Notes under the pieces: model-generated | Told to the model about the DNA's origin: nothing | Database searches by the model: none | What the model saw: only the letters and a program-made list of their open reading frames with translations | DNA from: Batillaria attramentaria | Taxonomy: Eukaryota > Mollusca > Gastropoda > Batillariidae | DNA length: 64,000 nt | Assembly (NCBI GenBank): GCA_018292915.2 | Contig: JACVVK020000039.1 | Span: 411,001-475,000, forward strand | Direction: 5' to 3' | Translations under genes and position numbers: made by a program | In this document: positions 40,601 to 54,298 of the stretch, one piece after another | How the letters are laid out: every line of letters begins with the position of its first letter | Numbering within the stretch: position 1 is the first letter of the stretch

Positions 40601-42240
40601 TCAACTTCCGAGCTGTCCGTGGATGTTATTCATGACCCGGGAGGAATAGCACTGGAGCTGGCAAACAGTTGAAGCAGGAAAAAAAAAAAGTACGAGATGC
40701 ATAAAAGGGAGACTAAGACAAGTTTACTTGATCACGGTAATTACACGCTGATGATAATCCCCATGTAATAAGTCTGACACCAGAGCTAAGTCGTGGATTA
40801 GTCGCCTATCATGCACCGCAGCCCATAATGTGTAAACTGAGACGACAGTGAATCAGCGTAGAGAACGGGTGTAACGCCTATTGACAGAAATGTAAATTTG
40901 TTAGTTCATGGACTGACGTGTGAAAGTGCTGCCAACTGATTGTGGCCCAGCATGAACTACGTGTACTGCACAATTTGGTGTCAAGGGTTTCCGCTTTGAC
41001 TGAAGTTTTATGAGCCAGCCACTTGGCCGCGGTCCATTGTGTAATTTCCAAATAATCTGTTCAAAACTTTGCGCTCTGCACCGACCGAGGAAACGAATGA
41101 TTCACGGGGAACGAGTTAGTATGGTATACCACCTGTGTCACTGACAAGTCATTTGGCATGTGCCGACAGTAAATTGAACACAGAGACTAATTAACGGCAT
41201 TGTGTAACTGACCATCTCTGATTTGAATTATCGTGCGCTAATCAGGCAGATTGCATATTTATACAAACAGAATCCTTTCTTCTCTGGAACGGATTACGAG
41301 TCAGTGCAAAATGAATGAAGTGAACGTATAATGAAATCCAAATGTTTTCACGATATATTTCGACCCCGCGGATTGCTTAAAACCGGGTGTTTCTGTTGAT
41401 GTCACGTGACCAAGTCAGCTAGAGTTTCTGTCCACTAAGAAACTTCTATGTCTCCCTGTCCGACCTAATGGACCAGTCCACTTCAATCGAAACAGCGTGG
41501 CTTCCTTCCTGAGTGACATACTTTTCATCTGTAACTGAGGTCATTAAATGTGCCTTTGAAGTTGAAAAGGATCATTTATCACCCAGAATCCCTCGTTCTT
41601 CTGCATGTATATATGTATGTAGCTTGCCCCTCCCCCCCCCCCCTCCTCTCGGCCCCTTCTCCTCCTCCCCCTCCTAACCCACCCGGGCCGCGCCCGCCTT
41701 CAGTGACGTTCACCGGGTCTACTACATGTAGTATGATTCATTTCTTGATACTCGACACGCTGTAGACAAGAATCAAGTGTCACTTGACACCCTCAGGGGG
41801 GATAATTCGAGCTGAACAGTGCGGTTCTACAGGTACAATATATGTAGTACATGTATCTAGTATCTCAGTAGTACTGCTTTCACAGCACATTGTCAAGTCT
41901 CCACGGTTTTTGTTACTGTACGCCACACCAGTACACATTGCTATCACACACATTTCAAGTCTCTCGTTAGTTCACCTCAGTTCACTGAGTTCAGTTCACT
42001 TCACTTCAGTTCAGTTCAAGGTGAGGTTGTCACAGGATCTTCCTCGTCCTTTCAGATTTGACTCGAATGTCAAGCGGCACTGCCTGTCAGTCTTGGTACC
42101 GTCCTATAACGGCTGCGACTCCGTCAGTGAACCTACCAACACTTATTGTTTGGTACGGGTACTCGCCAAGGCTCTGATCAAACGGCAGTCGGTACAAGAG
42201 AAAATTAATTTGATCTAAAAGTCCCCCCCCCCCCAACATA
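40601..42240. other. gene-free stretch
   Basis: Mostly unique sequence with no convincing exon. It includes a C-rich tract at 41630-41700 and a degenerate TTCAGTTCACT repeat at 41965-42018. Confidence 0.5.
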
Positions 42241-42254
42241 TTCCACCTACGAAC

Positions 42255-42560
42255 TGGGCACTGCAGGCCATGTGCCAGAGAGCATACATGTATGTAGTCT
42301 ACATGCTCTCAGTATGTGCCCACCTGTACCACCTTGGGCTGTCACATACACCACACCGTCCCTGTGGAACCGGCACTGACCTCCACAGACCTCAGTGCAC
42401 ATCCTGCAATCCTGCCACATCTTCTCAGAAGCAAGACACGGCACTGGCTTAAAGGTTGGCGGACCGCACACTCTGCGGCACCCACCCGGACTTGCTGAAG
42501 ACGGCCACCACCAGTTTCACCACTGTGACCAATGTCACTGTGACTGCCAGCCTCAGTAGT
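42255..42560 (+). mobile_element. degenerate LINE ORF2 C-terminal fragment
   Basis: Plus-strand frames broken by frameshifts give VCAHLYHLGLSHTPHRPCGT and LRSKTRHWLKG, similar to the fragment at 29760-30172. It is clearly a pseudogene copy. Confidence 0.6.
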
Positions 42561-43145
42561 TATCTGAGGCAGAAACCAGGGAACACGGCAGAGGAAGAGC
42601 TAAGAAAACCTCACTGCAATTATATTTCACCGACGACAATCAGTCTGTGATATTCTTGAGCCGATTTCAGCATTTTCCAGCCCGCAACATAACACAGTTT
42701 CTCAGACACAAACTCAAACTGCTTGTCGAGTTCATATCTGCGCTGTGTGTAGATGCAGTAAGTATCTTTTTTTTTTCCCTTGCCTGGGCTGTGGGAAAGT
42801 GACAAACTGAAAAGGGAAGGAGAGAATCTACCAGTGAGGCTCCGACTCAATACTGACATGCAAGATGTAAACTAGTTTTGCACAAAGGGACTATTTTTAG
42901 ATGAATAGAACTCACTAAAGCCGCCGTTCTCCGCCCAGCGACGACAAAAAGGGAAAAAAAGTTGAATGTAATCATGTCGCCGATGAAGTAAACTGTTTAC
43001 TTACCTTTTCGTCAGGCGCCCATTGCACTGGAGAAAAAAGAGGAAAAGAGGCTGTTGTTTATTTCGCGGGTAAAGTTAGCACAGCGAGAGGCGCCGGGGG
43101 GAGGGGGGGGGGTTCGCTTTTATGATAGGTTCTCTTGGACTCAGA

Positions 43146-43268
43146 ACTAATGTTTAACTGCCAGTTTATTGGTGCAGCTAAGCGAATTGTGTTCAACTGT
43201 CAGTTTATTGGTGCAATCAAACGACTAGGGTTAATTAGCGTTTAACTGCCAGTTTATTGGTGCAGCCG
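43146..43268. repeat. three-copy repeat of about 50 bp
   Basis: The core AACTGCCAGTTTATTGGTGC recurs three times with diverged flanks. Confidence 0.75.
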
Positions 43269-43401
43269 CCGGGCTAAACGAATTGCTATGGAAGGGTGTA
43301 TACGCAAACACAGCCGGCACAGAGACATTTAGTGTGGTTAGCTAATTTACAATAAACAACCCCCAGGGATCTATGATGCTCTCTCTCTCTCTCTCCGGCT
43401 G

Positions 43402-43404
<3 letters not shown>

Positions 43405-43483
<79 letters not shown>
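43405..43483. repeat. (CA)n microsatellite, left member of a duplicated pair
   Basis: About 39 CA units preceded by (CT)n. AAGCCTAACATGTCACAGAG follows at 43487 and recurs at 43959 after the next (CA)n array. Confidence 0.95.
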
Positions 43484-43485
<2 letters not shown>

Positions 43486-43810
43486 CAAGCCTAACATGTC
43501 ACAGAGTTTCACTCAGCATATATACTGACAACAACGCGTGTGGCAGTTCTGCTTGTTCTGCTTTCCGGCGGCGGGTTAGAAAAGAACACGACACTGTGAC
43601 AAACACACACAAATTAAAAGCTATCGCCATTTGATTGTTCAACGCCGTGTTGTTTAAACTCTATGAAAACTTTAAACAGCGGCAATGCTATGACGAACAA
43701 AACACGCGGTACGCCGGCCTTGTATGGACAAAAAAAAAAAGGTCAAGAAACATTCTCTCACTCTCAAACACTGACTCTCCCCTACCCCTCCACCGTCCCC
43801 CACCTCCTCC

Positions 43811-43949
<139 letters not shown>

Positions 43950-44134
43950 TAGTATACCAAGCCTAACATGTCACAGAGTTTCACTCAGTATATATACTGA
44001 CAACAACGCGTGTGGAGCACGCACACATTACCGCTGAATAGACTGGATTTCAGGAATTCGGCAAGCAACTTTCTATAAAGGGACACAAAGTAACGTTTCA
44101 AATTTTTAAGGGAGACTGCTTACGTAACATTCAC

Positions 44135-44470
44135 ATAAACGGGTTAATTCCATCTTTGGAACAGTTTCGCTCGTGAGTGCGCCTGTACGCTCGAAATACT
44201 CTATCTTGATGATTAGTACAGCTCTTAATGCGATACAATGTTCAAGTTTTTTGCACTTTGCGCGAGCGGTCGAACATTCAAATTCTACGACTGTTACATT
44301 ACTGGAGCGCTCAGTCTGGTCGCCGTGTCATCGAGTACGCCTCCGTTGGCTCAGTGCCAGCATCACAGACACTGTCACTGTCCTGGTGTTCAAGTGGTGT
44401 GATGATAGATACCACGAAAACAGCTCCGAACTGTCTGTGAGCATGAAAACGGTGGTATTAGCCCCTTTAA
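44135..44470 (-). mobile_element. MITE of the TTAA-associated family (copy C, near complete)
   Basis: On the minus strand it reads TTAAAGGGGCTAATACCACC to GGAATTAACCCGTTTAT, 336 bases. The ends form a short inverted repeat (TTAAASGGGCTAA style). No coding capacity. Confidence 0.8.
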
Positions 44471-44809
44471 GTTAGGCTACCTATTCAGTGTGTGTGTTTA
44501 CGTGCTTAAGGCTTTGACCTGATGAAATAAAGAAGGTTGGTAGACTGCAATATCGTGTGGCGCGGTCAAAGAACTGGGATTCAAGGTGATTGCCCGTCTG
44601 CACGCAACTGACTATAGTGTTATCATAGTACACTGAGGGCACATTTCGTGTTCACCTTACTTTGCTGGTGAGGGAGTGTAGTTAAAATAGAAAACGGGTT
44701 TCAAATGTACGAAATGTCGTAAAGTTCAGCGCACTAGGCTATATGTATCAAAACCTGAAACGTGCTGTTTTCATGTTTACAAGACTTCACGGAAACCAGC
44801 TGACCTTTT

Positions 44810-45139
44810 GGAATAGTTTCGCTTGTGAGTGCGCCTGATTCGAGTCAGCTATAACATAATGCATAACATAACTTGCAGCACGGTCAACGGCTGAGGAGGA
44901 GAATTTGAAGTTTCGCCGTTCACATAGCCTGTAGACGGCACTGTCTCGCATTCAGAGCTGTACTTATCATCAAGATTAGTTCCGAGCGTAACAGGCGCAC
45001 TCACAAAGTGACATTGTATCGCATTAAGAGCTGTACTAACCATCAAGATAGAGTCATAGTATTTCGAGACGCACTCACGAGCAAAACTGTTCCAAAATAT
45101 ATGTTGGCTAAGCAAAGCTGGATTTAGCCCGTTTACCCA
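44810..45139 (+). mobile_element. rearranged MITE of the same family (copy D)
   Basis: Contains an inverted end fragment (TTTCGCTTGTGAGTGCGCCT), then two successive copies of the AGCTGTACT(T/A)A(T/C)CATCAAGA half, and the right end GGATTTAGCCCGTTTA. It looks like a recombined or tandem form. Confidence 0.65.
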
Positions 45140-45488
45140 TCGTGTCAGTCTAGGATAAACACCATTACATGTTACGGGTGGCTGGTTCGTTTTCTGTCAA
45201 CACCGTCGAATCACGCAAACACGCAAAGTAGTTGAGTTAGCCTGGTGTTCACGAATAAATAGATGTGTCTGTTATTTGACGTACGCTGGTTATGGATCAA
45301 CTTGTAGGGCTATTTACAACATCGTGTCCTGTTTTCATTATGCACTGAGAGTGATAACGCTTATAAATAATGTATCTACTTCATCACCAAACTGTCACTT
45401 GTGTTATCAGATGTACTGCCATACGGCGAAAGGGGCAATGTACTTATCAATGATATAGTTTGCTTACGTCGTTTTACCAAATGACGTA

Positions 45489-45490
<2 letters not shown>

Positions 45491-45583
<93 letters not shown>

Positions 45584-45599
45584 AGAGAGAGAGAGAGCG
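45491..45599. repeat. (GT)n-(GA)n microsatellite
   Basis: About 35 GT units followed by GA units. Confidence 0.95.
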
Positions 45600-46307
45600 T
45601 GTGCGTGTGTGCGTGCGTGTTAAACCACTGTATAGGCATAAACTGAGCCTATCACGCTTTGGATGAAGTTGAATTGTACCCAAGTGTCGTAGAGCGGTGT
45701 GTTCAAGTTTCCTCTTACATTCCACTATTCGGCGCATGTCGCTCATACATGCTTCAAACATCCGGTGCACACTAGCTACATGCACAAGCACACAAAAAGT
45801 CTGGCTTCGTTGCGCGCGGTCTTTGCATACAACGCTTAGCTGTGACAAGACTGTTTCTGCCCTCGTGAAATTGCAAACCTCCTGAACCAGACAGTCCCGC
45901 CTGTCCCGACACCTACTCCATGAGGCTTATGTTGAGAAAACAAACTTTAGACAGTTGAAGAGATTTCGGCTCTCACCATGCACAGGCAACTTCAAAAAAT
46001 AGATATGTGTGAGTGTGCTTAGTTCTTTAGGACAGTTACACTGACGTGTTATGTTACGACTTTTTTGTTTTTGTTTTTGTTTTCTGGTACATGCCTAAGC
46101 CCGGTGTAGTTTTGTTCACTCGTGTTTGACGCGAGATTGGGAGTTGTCATGCAATACACGGGGGCAAGCGTGCGTGTGTGTGCATTTAAAAGTATGTTGT
46201 TGCAGTTATGTAGAAGTTTGTTCGACGTTGTTTCTGTTGTTGTTTTTGTTGTTGTTTTTTTTTGGGGGGTTGGGTTTTGATTTCCTGCTCTCTAATTGTC
46301 TTTCCAG

Positions 46308-46412
46308 TGAGTGGGGTCAAATAGTTATGCTGGCCTTTTTCAGTCTCGGTGCCGCGCCTTTGATATCACCCGTATGTGGTGGGGAAAGACGTTAAACTCC
46401 TGAACACCCACC
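46308..46412 (+). mobile_element. 5'-truncated SINE of the main family
   Basis: Keeps GGTCAAATAGTTATGCTGGC, GATATCACCCGTATGTGGTG and GACGTTAAACTCC with the CACCCACCC end. The tRNA-like head is missing. Confidence 0.75.
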
Positions 46413-47337
46413 CGGCCCGCCCCTTCAGTGAGTGGACGAGGGACTGTTGACTGTTTTCATGGCCGCCTGTCCAGCAGTACTGACGACGACTCAGTGAACG
46501 AGGCTGTGGGACTTTCCCTGACTCGCTCCTTATGTTGTGTTGTTGTCTGTGGTGGTGGTTCGGTTGTGGTTTTGGAAAGGAATTTGTTGATGTTGTTGTT
46601 TCTTTTTGTTGTTTGCTTGTTTGTCTATGTCCGTTTCTGAGGCAAAAGGTTATTTTTTCCCTTCTTTTATGAATGCCGAATGAATGCTGCACACAATTTT
46701 CCTTTTCGATCTTCCACGCTTTTCATCTGAAACACGACATCACTTTCATCTGACAGCCGGACTGCAGCAACTCATTGTCAACCGTAGATAACGTTACATC
46801 ACGAAGCACCTACAGACCCCATAGTCCTGCAACATAATTATGCTGGAGACGAGATAACACGAGGTAAAACTGTAGAGGCCCACTGACGGAGATAACGGCT
46901 TCAAGATTCCACATCTGTCCGAGAACTGGATAACGCCAAACAAGTTCAGACAGACAACATGCGTGCATAGCAATCTCCGACTGAGGTGACGCCTGAATGT
47001 CAATTAGTAGCGCCTAGGTAGGTTATCATTCTCTGTACACGTAGTAAGGCATAGTAATTCCATTCTCCGTCACTGCAGAGGCTGCCTGCCGGGGAAGGGA
47101 AGGGGACGGGGGGGGGGGGTCATAGGACAATATTTTGCTGCTTTTCTGTCTACGCAGTCAGTTCCGCATCATGTTTTCTTCGAAATGGATGCGGGTCAAG
47201 AAAATTGTCCGCCAAGTACACAGAGTTTTTTCTGGCCTCGACTTTTGAGTACATTTCTTGGAAACACATTGGACACCATAATAATATGAACTGGAGTCAA
47301 GAGATTGTTTGCAGCGTCAATAGCTAAGAATGCTTAG

Positions 47338-47457
<120 letters not shown>

Positions 47458-47967
47458 ACAAAAGCGCACGAGACAAGCCCAAAGATCCGTAAGTGAGTCG
47501 TCATTATACCGTGATGGGCCCCGTCAGAAACATACCGTGAGGCCACTGTCCCCTAATTATCTCCTCTTATTTCCTCGTCACGAAGTGTAGTCAAACTCTT
47601 CAAGGAGCGGCAGTTTTCGGCTGTTGTAAATCAGTCTTGGCTGGCTAAGGCAGTACTAGTAAGGGGTAAGAAGACAGTTTCGACCTGTCGACACCCAAGT
47701 CAGTCAGACTGAGATCAACGCATACAGTAAAGTGTCTGCATGTCTTCTCTCAGAGCTGATTCAGCAAAGACAGGAGAATTTATTGTTGAGGGATTTCTGT
47801 TGTTATGAGATATTTGAGTGGTGAAAGTTTGCGTACACAAGCACATATATTCGCGCTGGTGTAAGTGAATAACAGGCCTAATGGTGGATATTTCCCTAGA
47901 CATTCAATCAGTTTTAGCTCCTACATGGAAACTTTTGATTCCAGCCTATGGGTGTCACTCCCTTAAA

Positions 47968-48076
<109 letters not shown>

Positions 48077-48355
48077 GACAAAAACAAATTTGATTACAGC
48101 GAAACGTTCGACCAAATACCGCGATCTCGAAAACGGGCCGTTGCCCCTTAAGACAAATCATGATATCCAGCTGAGTGCCACGTAACAACGCAACAATGCC
48201 TTTTATCTTTGTAGTCCTGATTTGTACCAAAAAAAAAAAAAACTGTACGCAGGTGTACGGCTGAATTGCAGAGCATGTAGTTCGTACATAACAAGGTGTC
48301 AGTCACCGTTATCACATGCAATCTGGACAAGATGTTACCGCCCTAAACCTGTACG

Positions 48356-48357
<2 letters not shown>

Positions 48358-48443
<86 letters not shown>
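48358..48443. repeat. (CA)n microsatellite
   Basis: About 43 uninterrupted CA units. Confidence 0.95.
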
Positions 48444-48445
<2 letters not shown>

Positions 48446-48959
48446 CTGACATTCTGACACGGGACATCGGCACGAGGAAATGCCTACATGCATGTTTTGG
48501 TTTTTGTTGCTTTTATCACGTCAGCCGTCGAGTGCTGAATCATTCGCTCCTCTGCCGACCCCGCATGGTTCCTGTACACCACATTTCCTCTTCATAAACC
48601 ACGATACCACAAAACTGCAGTGCTATATGTAGTCTCAATTTTACTGCGTATAAACTAGAAAATAAATTCTCGATCTCGCCAAATTAAGCCACCTGGATCC
48701 GATTTAGTCTGGTTCCATCGAACGGCCGACATCCATTGTGAGCCGTCCGGCCAGCCGTGGGTACGGTTAAATTGACCGACGACCCAATCAAACCAGCTCT
48801 CGGTGTCACATGAGCAAGAAGATGTCGTTTGTTTGTTTTTCTGCCATGGAGTCTATGCAGTGACTTTATGATTGTTGCTGTGGTTTTAGAAACGTTTTGA
48901 TGAAATGACGGTGACAATGTCATTTTTTTTCCTCCATTTTCCTGTGCGACTTAGACATA

Positions 48960-49270
48960 TTAAGGGGGCTAGCGCTATTGTCTTCGTGGGATCTAGTATC
49001 ACACCACCTTCAGGCACCTGGACAGTGACAGCGTCGGCATGCTGGCACTGAGCCAACAGAAGCGTACTCGATGACGTGGCGCTGAGCTCTCCGTCCAGTA
49101 ATGTAACAACAGTCGTATGTTCGACCGCTCGCGCAAAGTGTAAACAACACTGTATTGCATTAAGAGCTGTACTAATCATCAAGATAGAGTATTTCGAGCG
49201 TACAGGCACACTCGCGAGCAAAATTGTTCCACAACATAAGTTGGCTTAGCAAAGATGGAACCCGTTCACT
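48960..49270 (+). mobile_element. MITE of the TTAA-associated family (copy E)
   Basis: Starts TTAAGGGGGCTAGCGCTATT and ends GCAAAGATGGAACCCGTT, with all family landmarks between. The right TTAA is degenerate. Confidence 0.8.
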
Positions 49271-52200
49271 GAACTGACACGGGATTCGTGGGGTTTTTGT
49301 TGTTGTTGTTTTTGTTGTTTTGTTTTTAATCACGCATGGGATCAGACACAGGGTTAGTTAGATGAAGAGATCAGTTCTTTCAACAACCGGCAATCCACGA
49401 CCACAGCTAGCGTGTCATAACTCATCATGACTTACCTCAACATGGACATGGTAAACGGCATGGTCGACCTACAGAATATTAACGACCTTCAGGAGGTCAT
49501 CCTAACTGTGTCAGTCATCAAGTTCGAGCAAACACACACATAAAACAATTAGCTTGCCGAAACAGAAGCAACATCAGAACATGCAAATGCCTCATTCTTC
49601 ATAAACTATGTCTCCCCATTTCAGGAAACGTCAAGGGAAGGCCGACAGTTCAATGAATCTCGAGCATGAGTCACTCAGACAACAGGCATACCGGTTACAT
49701 ATCCCTAATAGCTTTCGGAGCATGTCAGTAACAGCTAAAATAAAGAATTCAGTTTCGCCTCAGTTTCGACATCTGTGCAGAGTAAAACATGGCAATCTTG
49801 GGCTGTTTGTTGGTTTTGTAAATAAGTTTCATGCCAGGTTATAGTCACGGTAAAATCAGTGAAAACTGAGTCTGGCATGTGGATTATTTGCATTTTTGTG
49901 GCTGGCACAGGAGCTAGCAGACGACAGAGGAATGAGAGGGCATGTGGTCGCTGCTAGCATTACAAAAAAAGTGGAATATTAGAATTTCAATGTTTAAATT
50001 TATCTTACACACAAATCTTTGGCTCAGTGCTGGATTTTTGTGATTTTTGTGTGAATTGTAAAGCATTTCTACTTTGTCACGCGTAGCGTTACGTCAGTTT
50101 AATAGAAATATATAGCATTTTCTTTGAAATCAGTCCGTGTCTGTTTTGTGCAGCCCACGATGTAGCAGTCAGTTGTTCTGTACGAGCTCCTTAGGGAAAC
50201 ATCGCAAGCCATTACCAAATTAAACGCGTAGTGTATCGCCGCCGATTCACCAGAAGCACATCAAGCGAAACGCTTCGTTTCACAGCCCGTAACCTGATCA
50301 ATTAGAGATTCTGTTCTGGCGGCTGTTCAAAGAGAAACAGTTAGTGTGGATGTTGTAGAACATTCTATGGCTGTCTCACCGTCAGACACACGGGGTGAAG
50401 TCAAAATTGACACGCGTGTTTCCGGTGCTACTCGGCCGCTTCGAAGGTAGCAAAAGGCCATGATAGAGCGTTTCCGAACAGTAGCACCGAGTGTTTCCAT
50501 TTTCAAATTGGAATAACACCCAGTGTTTCCAACTGAGAGGCCGGACTTCAGTCGAGATTATTAGAAAGGGGCCGATTATCAACAGACTGACAACGACTTT
50601 AACTAACGGGTGTCCAATGTCAAGACGCGGCATGCATGCTCATACTAGTAATTCAGACACAATTACACGTGATACGGCTTGGGACTGATGAGAGTGATCA
50701 TGGTCGGAAGTTTGGAAGCGGAGACTGAAGCATCGCAAACTCCTGCGTCCATTTTGCGGATTACACCCCGTGCAGAAAGAGGAAACTGAACGTGTCAGCA
50801 TCAATCAGCGCCTTCTGTTTTGTTGTCTGCGTGTTCAGTCCGGGATGGAGATCAGTAAACAAAATACTAGATCAGGTGTCATGGGGCATAATGACATTGC
50901 ACTGAAGCGTGGTGGCGCTAGCCAAAGTTGCCGACGTCAGCAAATCAGTTCTAGGGACTTGTGATGTGACGTCAGTACACTCGTATCGTTTTCACATCAG
51001 TTGTGGTGTCGTCTTTCGGGTGGGGGTGGGGGGGGCGTAATGGCAGACGGCGCTGGCCTATCCAAGAATCTGCAAGTCTATCATTTACACGAACTTAAAA
51101 CCTGACTTTTAAAGGGTAACACCCTGTAAAATTTGCTCTATTTGACTCCCTTGTCAGTCTACGTGTGGACGGTCCGCATACTGACTGGAGTGTGTAAAAA
51201 TACGCCCGTCCGGCTGAGGAAGAGAAAAAGAACGAAAGATGCATCCTCGATCATTGTTTCGATACAGTGCACGGACAACTGAAATGAACCTATGATGATA
51301 CATGAGACACAATGGTTTTATTCCATCAGTCATTCACAGCGATGTCACTGAGCACTACCCGCCGTCAGTTGATCAGAACACGGCACTCTGTTTCCTCGCT
51401 TCTTGTCCGCCTCGCTGTTCCAACAATGACTCACACTTGCCGTTATCATAATAGAGACTGAGGTTATCTCGCTTCACCCCGCTTCATTTTACTTTCATGT
51501 AACGCAAAGATGTATTATGACATACGTGTGTGTGGTGACGGACGCCTGAAGGTACACGCTGACTTCAGGCTGCGCCAGCTCGACTGAGTGGGGGTCATGT
51601 CATGATATTATTCAGTGTGTGCTGAAGCCCACAATGCAAGAGTTCGTGCAAGATTACGTTAGTGGTGCAGTTTTGTATGTAACCTGAGTACTGTTGAGTC
51701 ATTTCCGTGTAGCCGGTGTGTTCAAAGACAGGGCGCTCAAAGATCCATGACTCCAACGAAGTCTCCCCCTCCACCGACCCCCCCCCCTCACCCCTCTCAT
51801 AGTATCCGCTCAGTCGGTTCTTGGTTAGTCAACACTACAGTGGACGTACATGTCTTTTGCAGTCCACAATATGGCCGACACAGCCAGGGGAAAACCATAT
51901 TGAAACCAAAGTATCATTGGTGAAAAGACTTTCGTCAGCTTAAAATTAGGCATGCAGTTCTCGAGACTCAGTGATATACTGACTTTCAAGTTCCTAGAGC
52001 ATGCCAGTGCAGGTTTTGAGACGCGTTTCCCCGAGAACAAATTGTCTTCATTGGCAGAATCAGTAAGGAAACACCTGTACTAATTAACGTCATCAGCTGG
52101 GACAGTTGTTTTAGGTGTCATGCGTGGCACTGTGCTTGTTCAGTCAAGGTGTAGGCGACTCGCTTCAAGTTATGGCTGTGGCCTGTACAATAGCCTGGTT

Positions 52201-52780
52201 TTCATACGTCTGTAAACTCGTTCACCCGGCCATCTCAAATCTTGAAGCATCAGCGTCTTGTCATTACGCGTCCACTGGCCGTGACCTGTAAGTAACACTC
52301 ACATATCCCTATTCACGCCCGCGCCAAGAGTCTTGCCTGTCAGGTTTCACTGACTGACTGACTGAGTCACGCCTCAGTGCCTCAGGGATCATCAGACCAG
52401 AACAAAAGGCAGTGTCAGCCTCAAGCCCCGTAACAGGCAGGCCTGCTATCATTGGCATTGTCGTCACGGCTCCACTGACTGACTGATCAACTGTCGCTAA
52501 TCTTGCACAGCGGGCCACGATTACGAAACCTGTCCCATGTCTGGCGGTGACGGGTGTACATTAAAGCGGCACGGCTTAAGTTTTTAAAGGCCATAGATCC
52601 CCATGGGCTGCTTGTGAAGACAAAAGCTTGACACCAGAAAGACACGTGCAATGGTACCAGGATTAAAACACCGTTTCATGTCTCGGTGTGGCCGCCACAG
52701 ATCGACCTGGGCTGCCAGTGATTTTGGCCTCATTCGATTTCTCAGAACTACAACCGAAAGTCAGTTTAGACGGTTGAAAG
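49271..52780. other. gene-free stretch
   Basis: No exon or known element recognised on either strand. Mostly unique sequence, with G-runs near 51020 and a C-run near 51780. Short frames look random. Confidence 0.45.
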
Positions 52781-53125
52781 TGTTGGGCTAATTCCATCTT
52801 TGCTAAGCCGACCTATGTTCTGGAACAGTTTCGCTCGAGAGTGCGCCTGTGCGTTCGAAATACTCTATCTTGATGATTGATACAGCTCTTAATGCGATAC
52901 AATGAAGTTAACACTTTTCGTGAGCGGTCGAACATTCAAATTCTACGACTGACTGTCTTTACATTACTGGAGCGCTCAGTGTGGTCGCCACGTCATTGAG
53001 TACGCTGCTGTTGGCTCAGTGCCAGCATTACAGACGTTGTCACTGTCCAGGTGCCTAAGTGGTGTGATGACAGAGAACATCTCAGAACGATCTGTTAGCA
53101 TACATATGGAAACATTATCCCCGTT
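52781..53125 (-). mobile_element. MITE of the TTAA-associated family (copy F)
   Basis: Plus-strand sequence runs from GGGCTAATTCCATCTTTGCT to CATTATCCCCGTTAA, the inverse of copies A and E. Its right terminus is the first unit of the minisatellite that follows. Confidence 0.75.
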
Positions 53126-53370
53126 AACAAAAACATGGAAACATTATCCCCGTTAACAAAAATATGGAAACATTATCCCCGTTAACAAAAACATGGAAAC
53201 ATTATCCCCGTTAACAAAAATATGGAAACATTATCCCCGTTAACAAAAACATGGAAACATTATCCCCGTTAACAAAAATATGGAAACATTATCCCCGTTA
53301 ACAAAAACATGGAAACATTATCCCCGTTAACAAAAACATGGAAACATTATCCCCGTTAACAAAAACAAAA
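53107..53370. repeat. 29-bp minisatellite made from a MITE terminus, about nine copies
   Basis: The unit ATGGAAACATTATCCCCGTT plus AACAAAAAC is repeated. The first part is the end of copy F including its TTAA, and the rest is flanking sequence. A C/T difference (AACATGG or AATATGG) alternates, suggesting spread as 58-bp dimers. Confidence 0.9.
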
Positions 53371-54195
53371 GAAAGAAAAAGAAAGGAACATAACCAACAC
53401 TGTGTTACTCGACACTAAATGACTCAAGCTGAAGCTAGTTGTTAGAGTGTGGGGGGGGGGGGGTACGAAGTTAGACATGGCAACATAACGACATTCTTTG
53501 CACTTCAAGTGAACGTCCTAATCACCCTTCAACAAGCCCACACACGTAACAGTAGCTAAATCTGTTTCCAACATTTTTTGGACACCGCGTGGACTGCTCA
53601 AACTAGAAACAACCCCTTTAATCCCACTCGTAACTGTGTGAAGTGGTTTGGTGTTAAAGTCACGTTTGCATTACGCCCAATTGCACGCGTGCCAGTGTTG
53701 CTCATTGAAGTGAAAGATAATCGGCCGAACGCCCTGCAGCTTGTGTCACCGGGTTCTTGGCGTCTGAGATATCCTGATCTTGAGCAACGCAATTCCAAAA
53801 GGAGATCGTTTATCACTCGCCCGAGTTACGAAAATAAACGGAGAGGTTTTTTAGTCTTAAAAAAGGAACTTAGAGTAAAGAGGATGTTTTTTTTCTTCGT
53901 TGAGTCTTTTTATTGATTTATTTGCCTAGAAAGGCATTCATTCTTCTCTTTTCTGATCTTTTCTTTGCTTGGGTTTTTGCTACTGACGACGGTGCTTAAA
54001 AAATACACGGCCAGGCAAAAACTATTCGTGCGAGGAAAGAGAGGGATATTCAGGTCAGGTAGAGGGGGTGGGTGGGGGGGGGTATGGCGTGCCTCACACT
54101 CACACTCAAATTCACAGTCTTGTCATTGTCGTAGATTGCATACAGCGATAGTAACTCGTTCGACTTTACTTTTTCCAGACAGCGGAACACACACT

Positions 54196-54298
<103 letters not shown>

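Noticed and set aside
53578..53916. 112-codon frame with mixed composition
   Set aside because: No recognisable motif, splice sites or similarity; compatible with a chance open frame.
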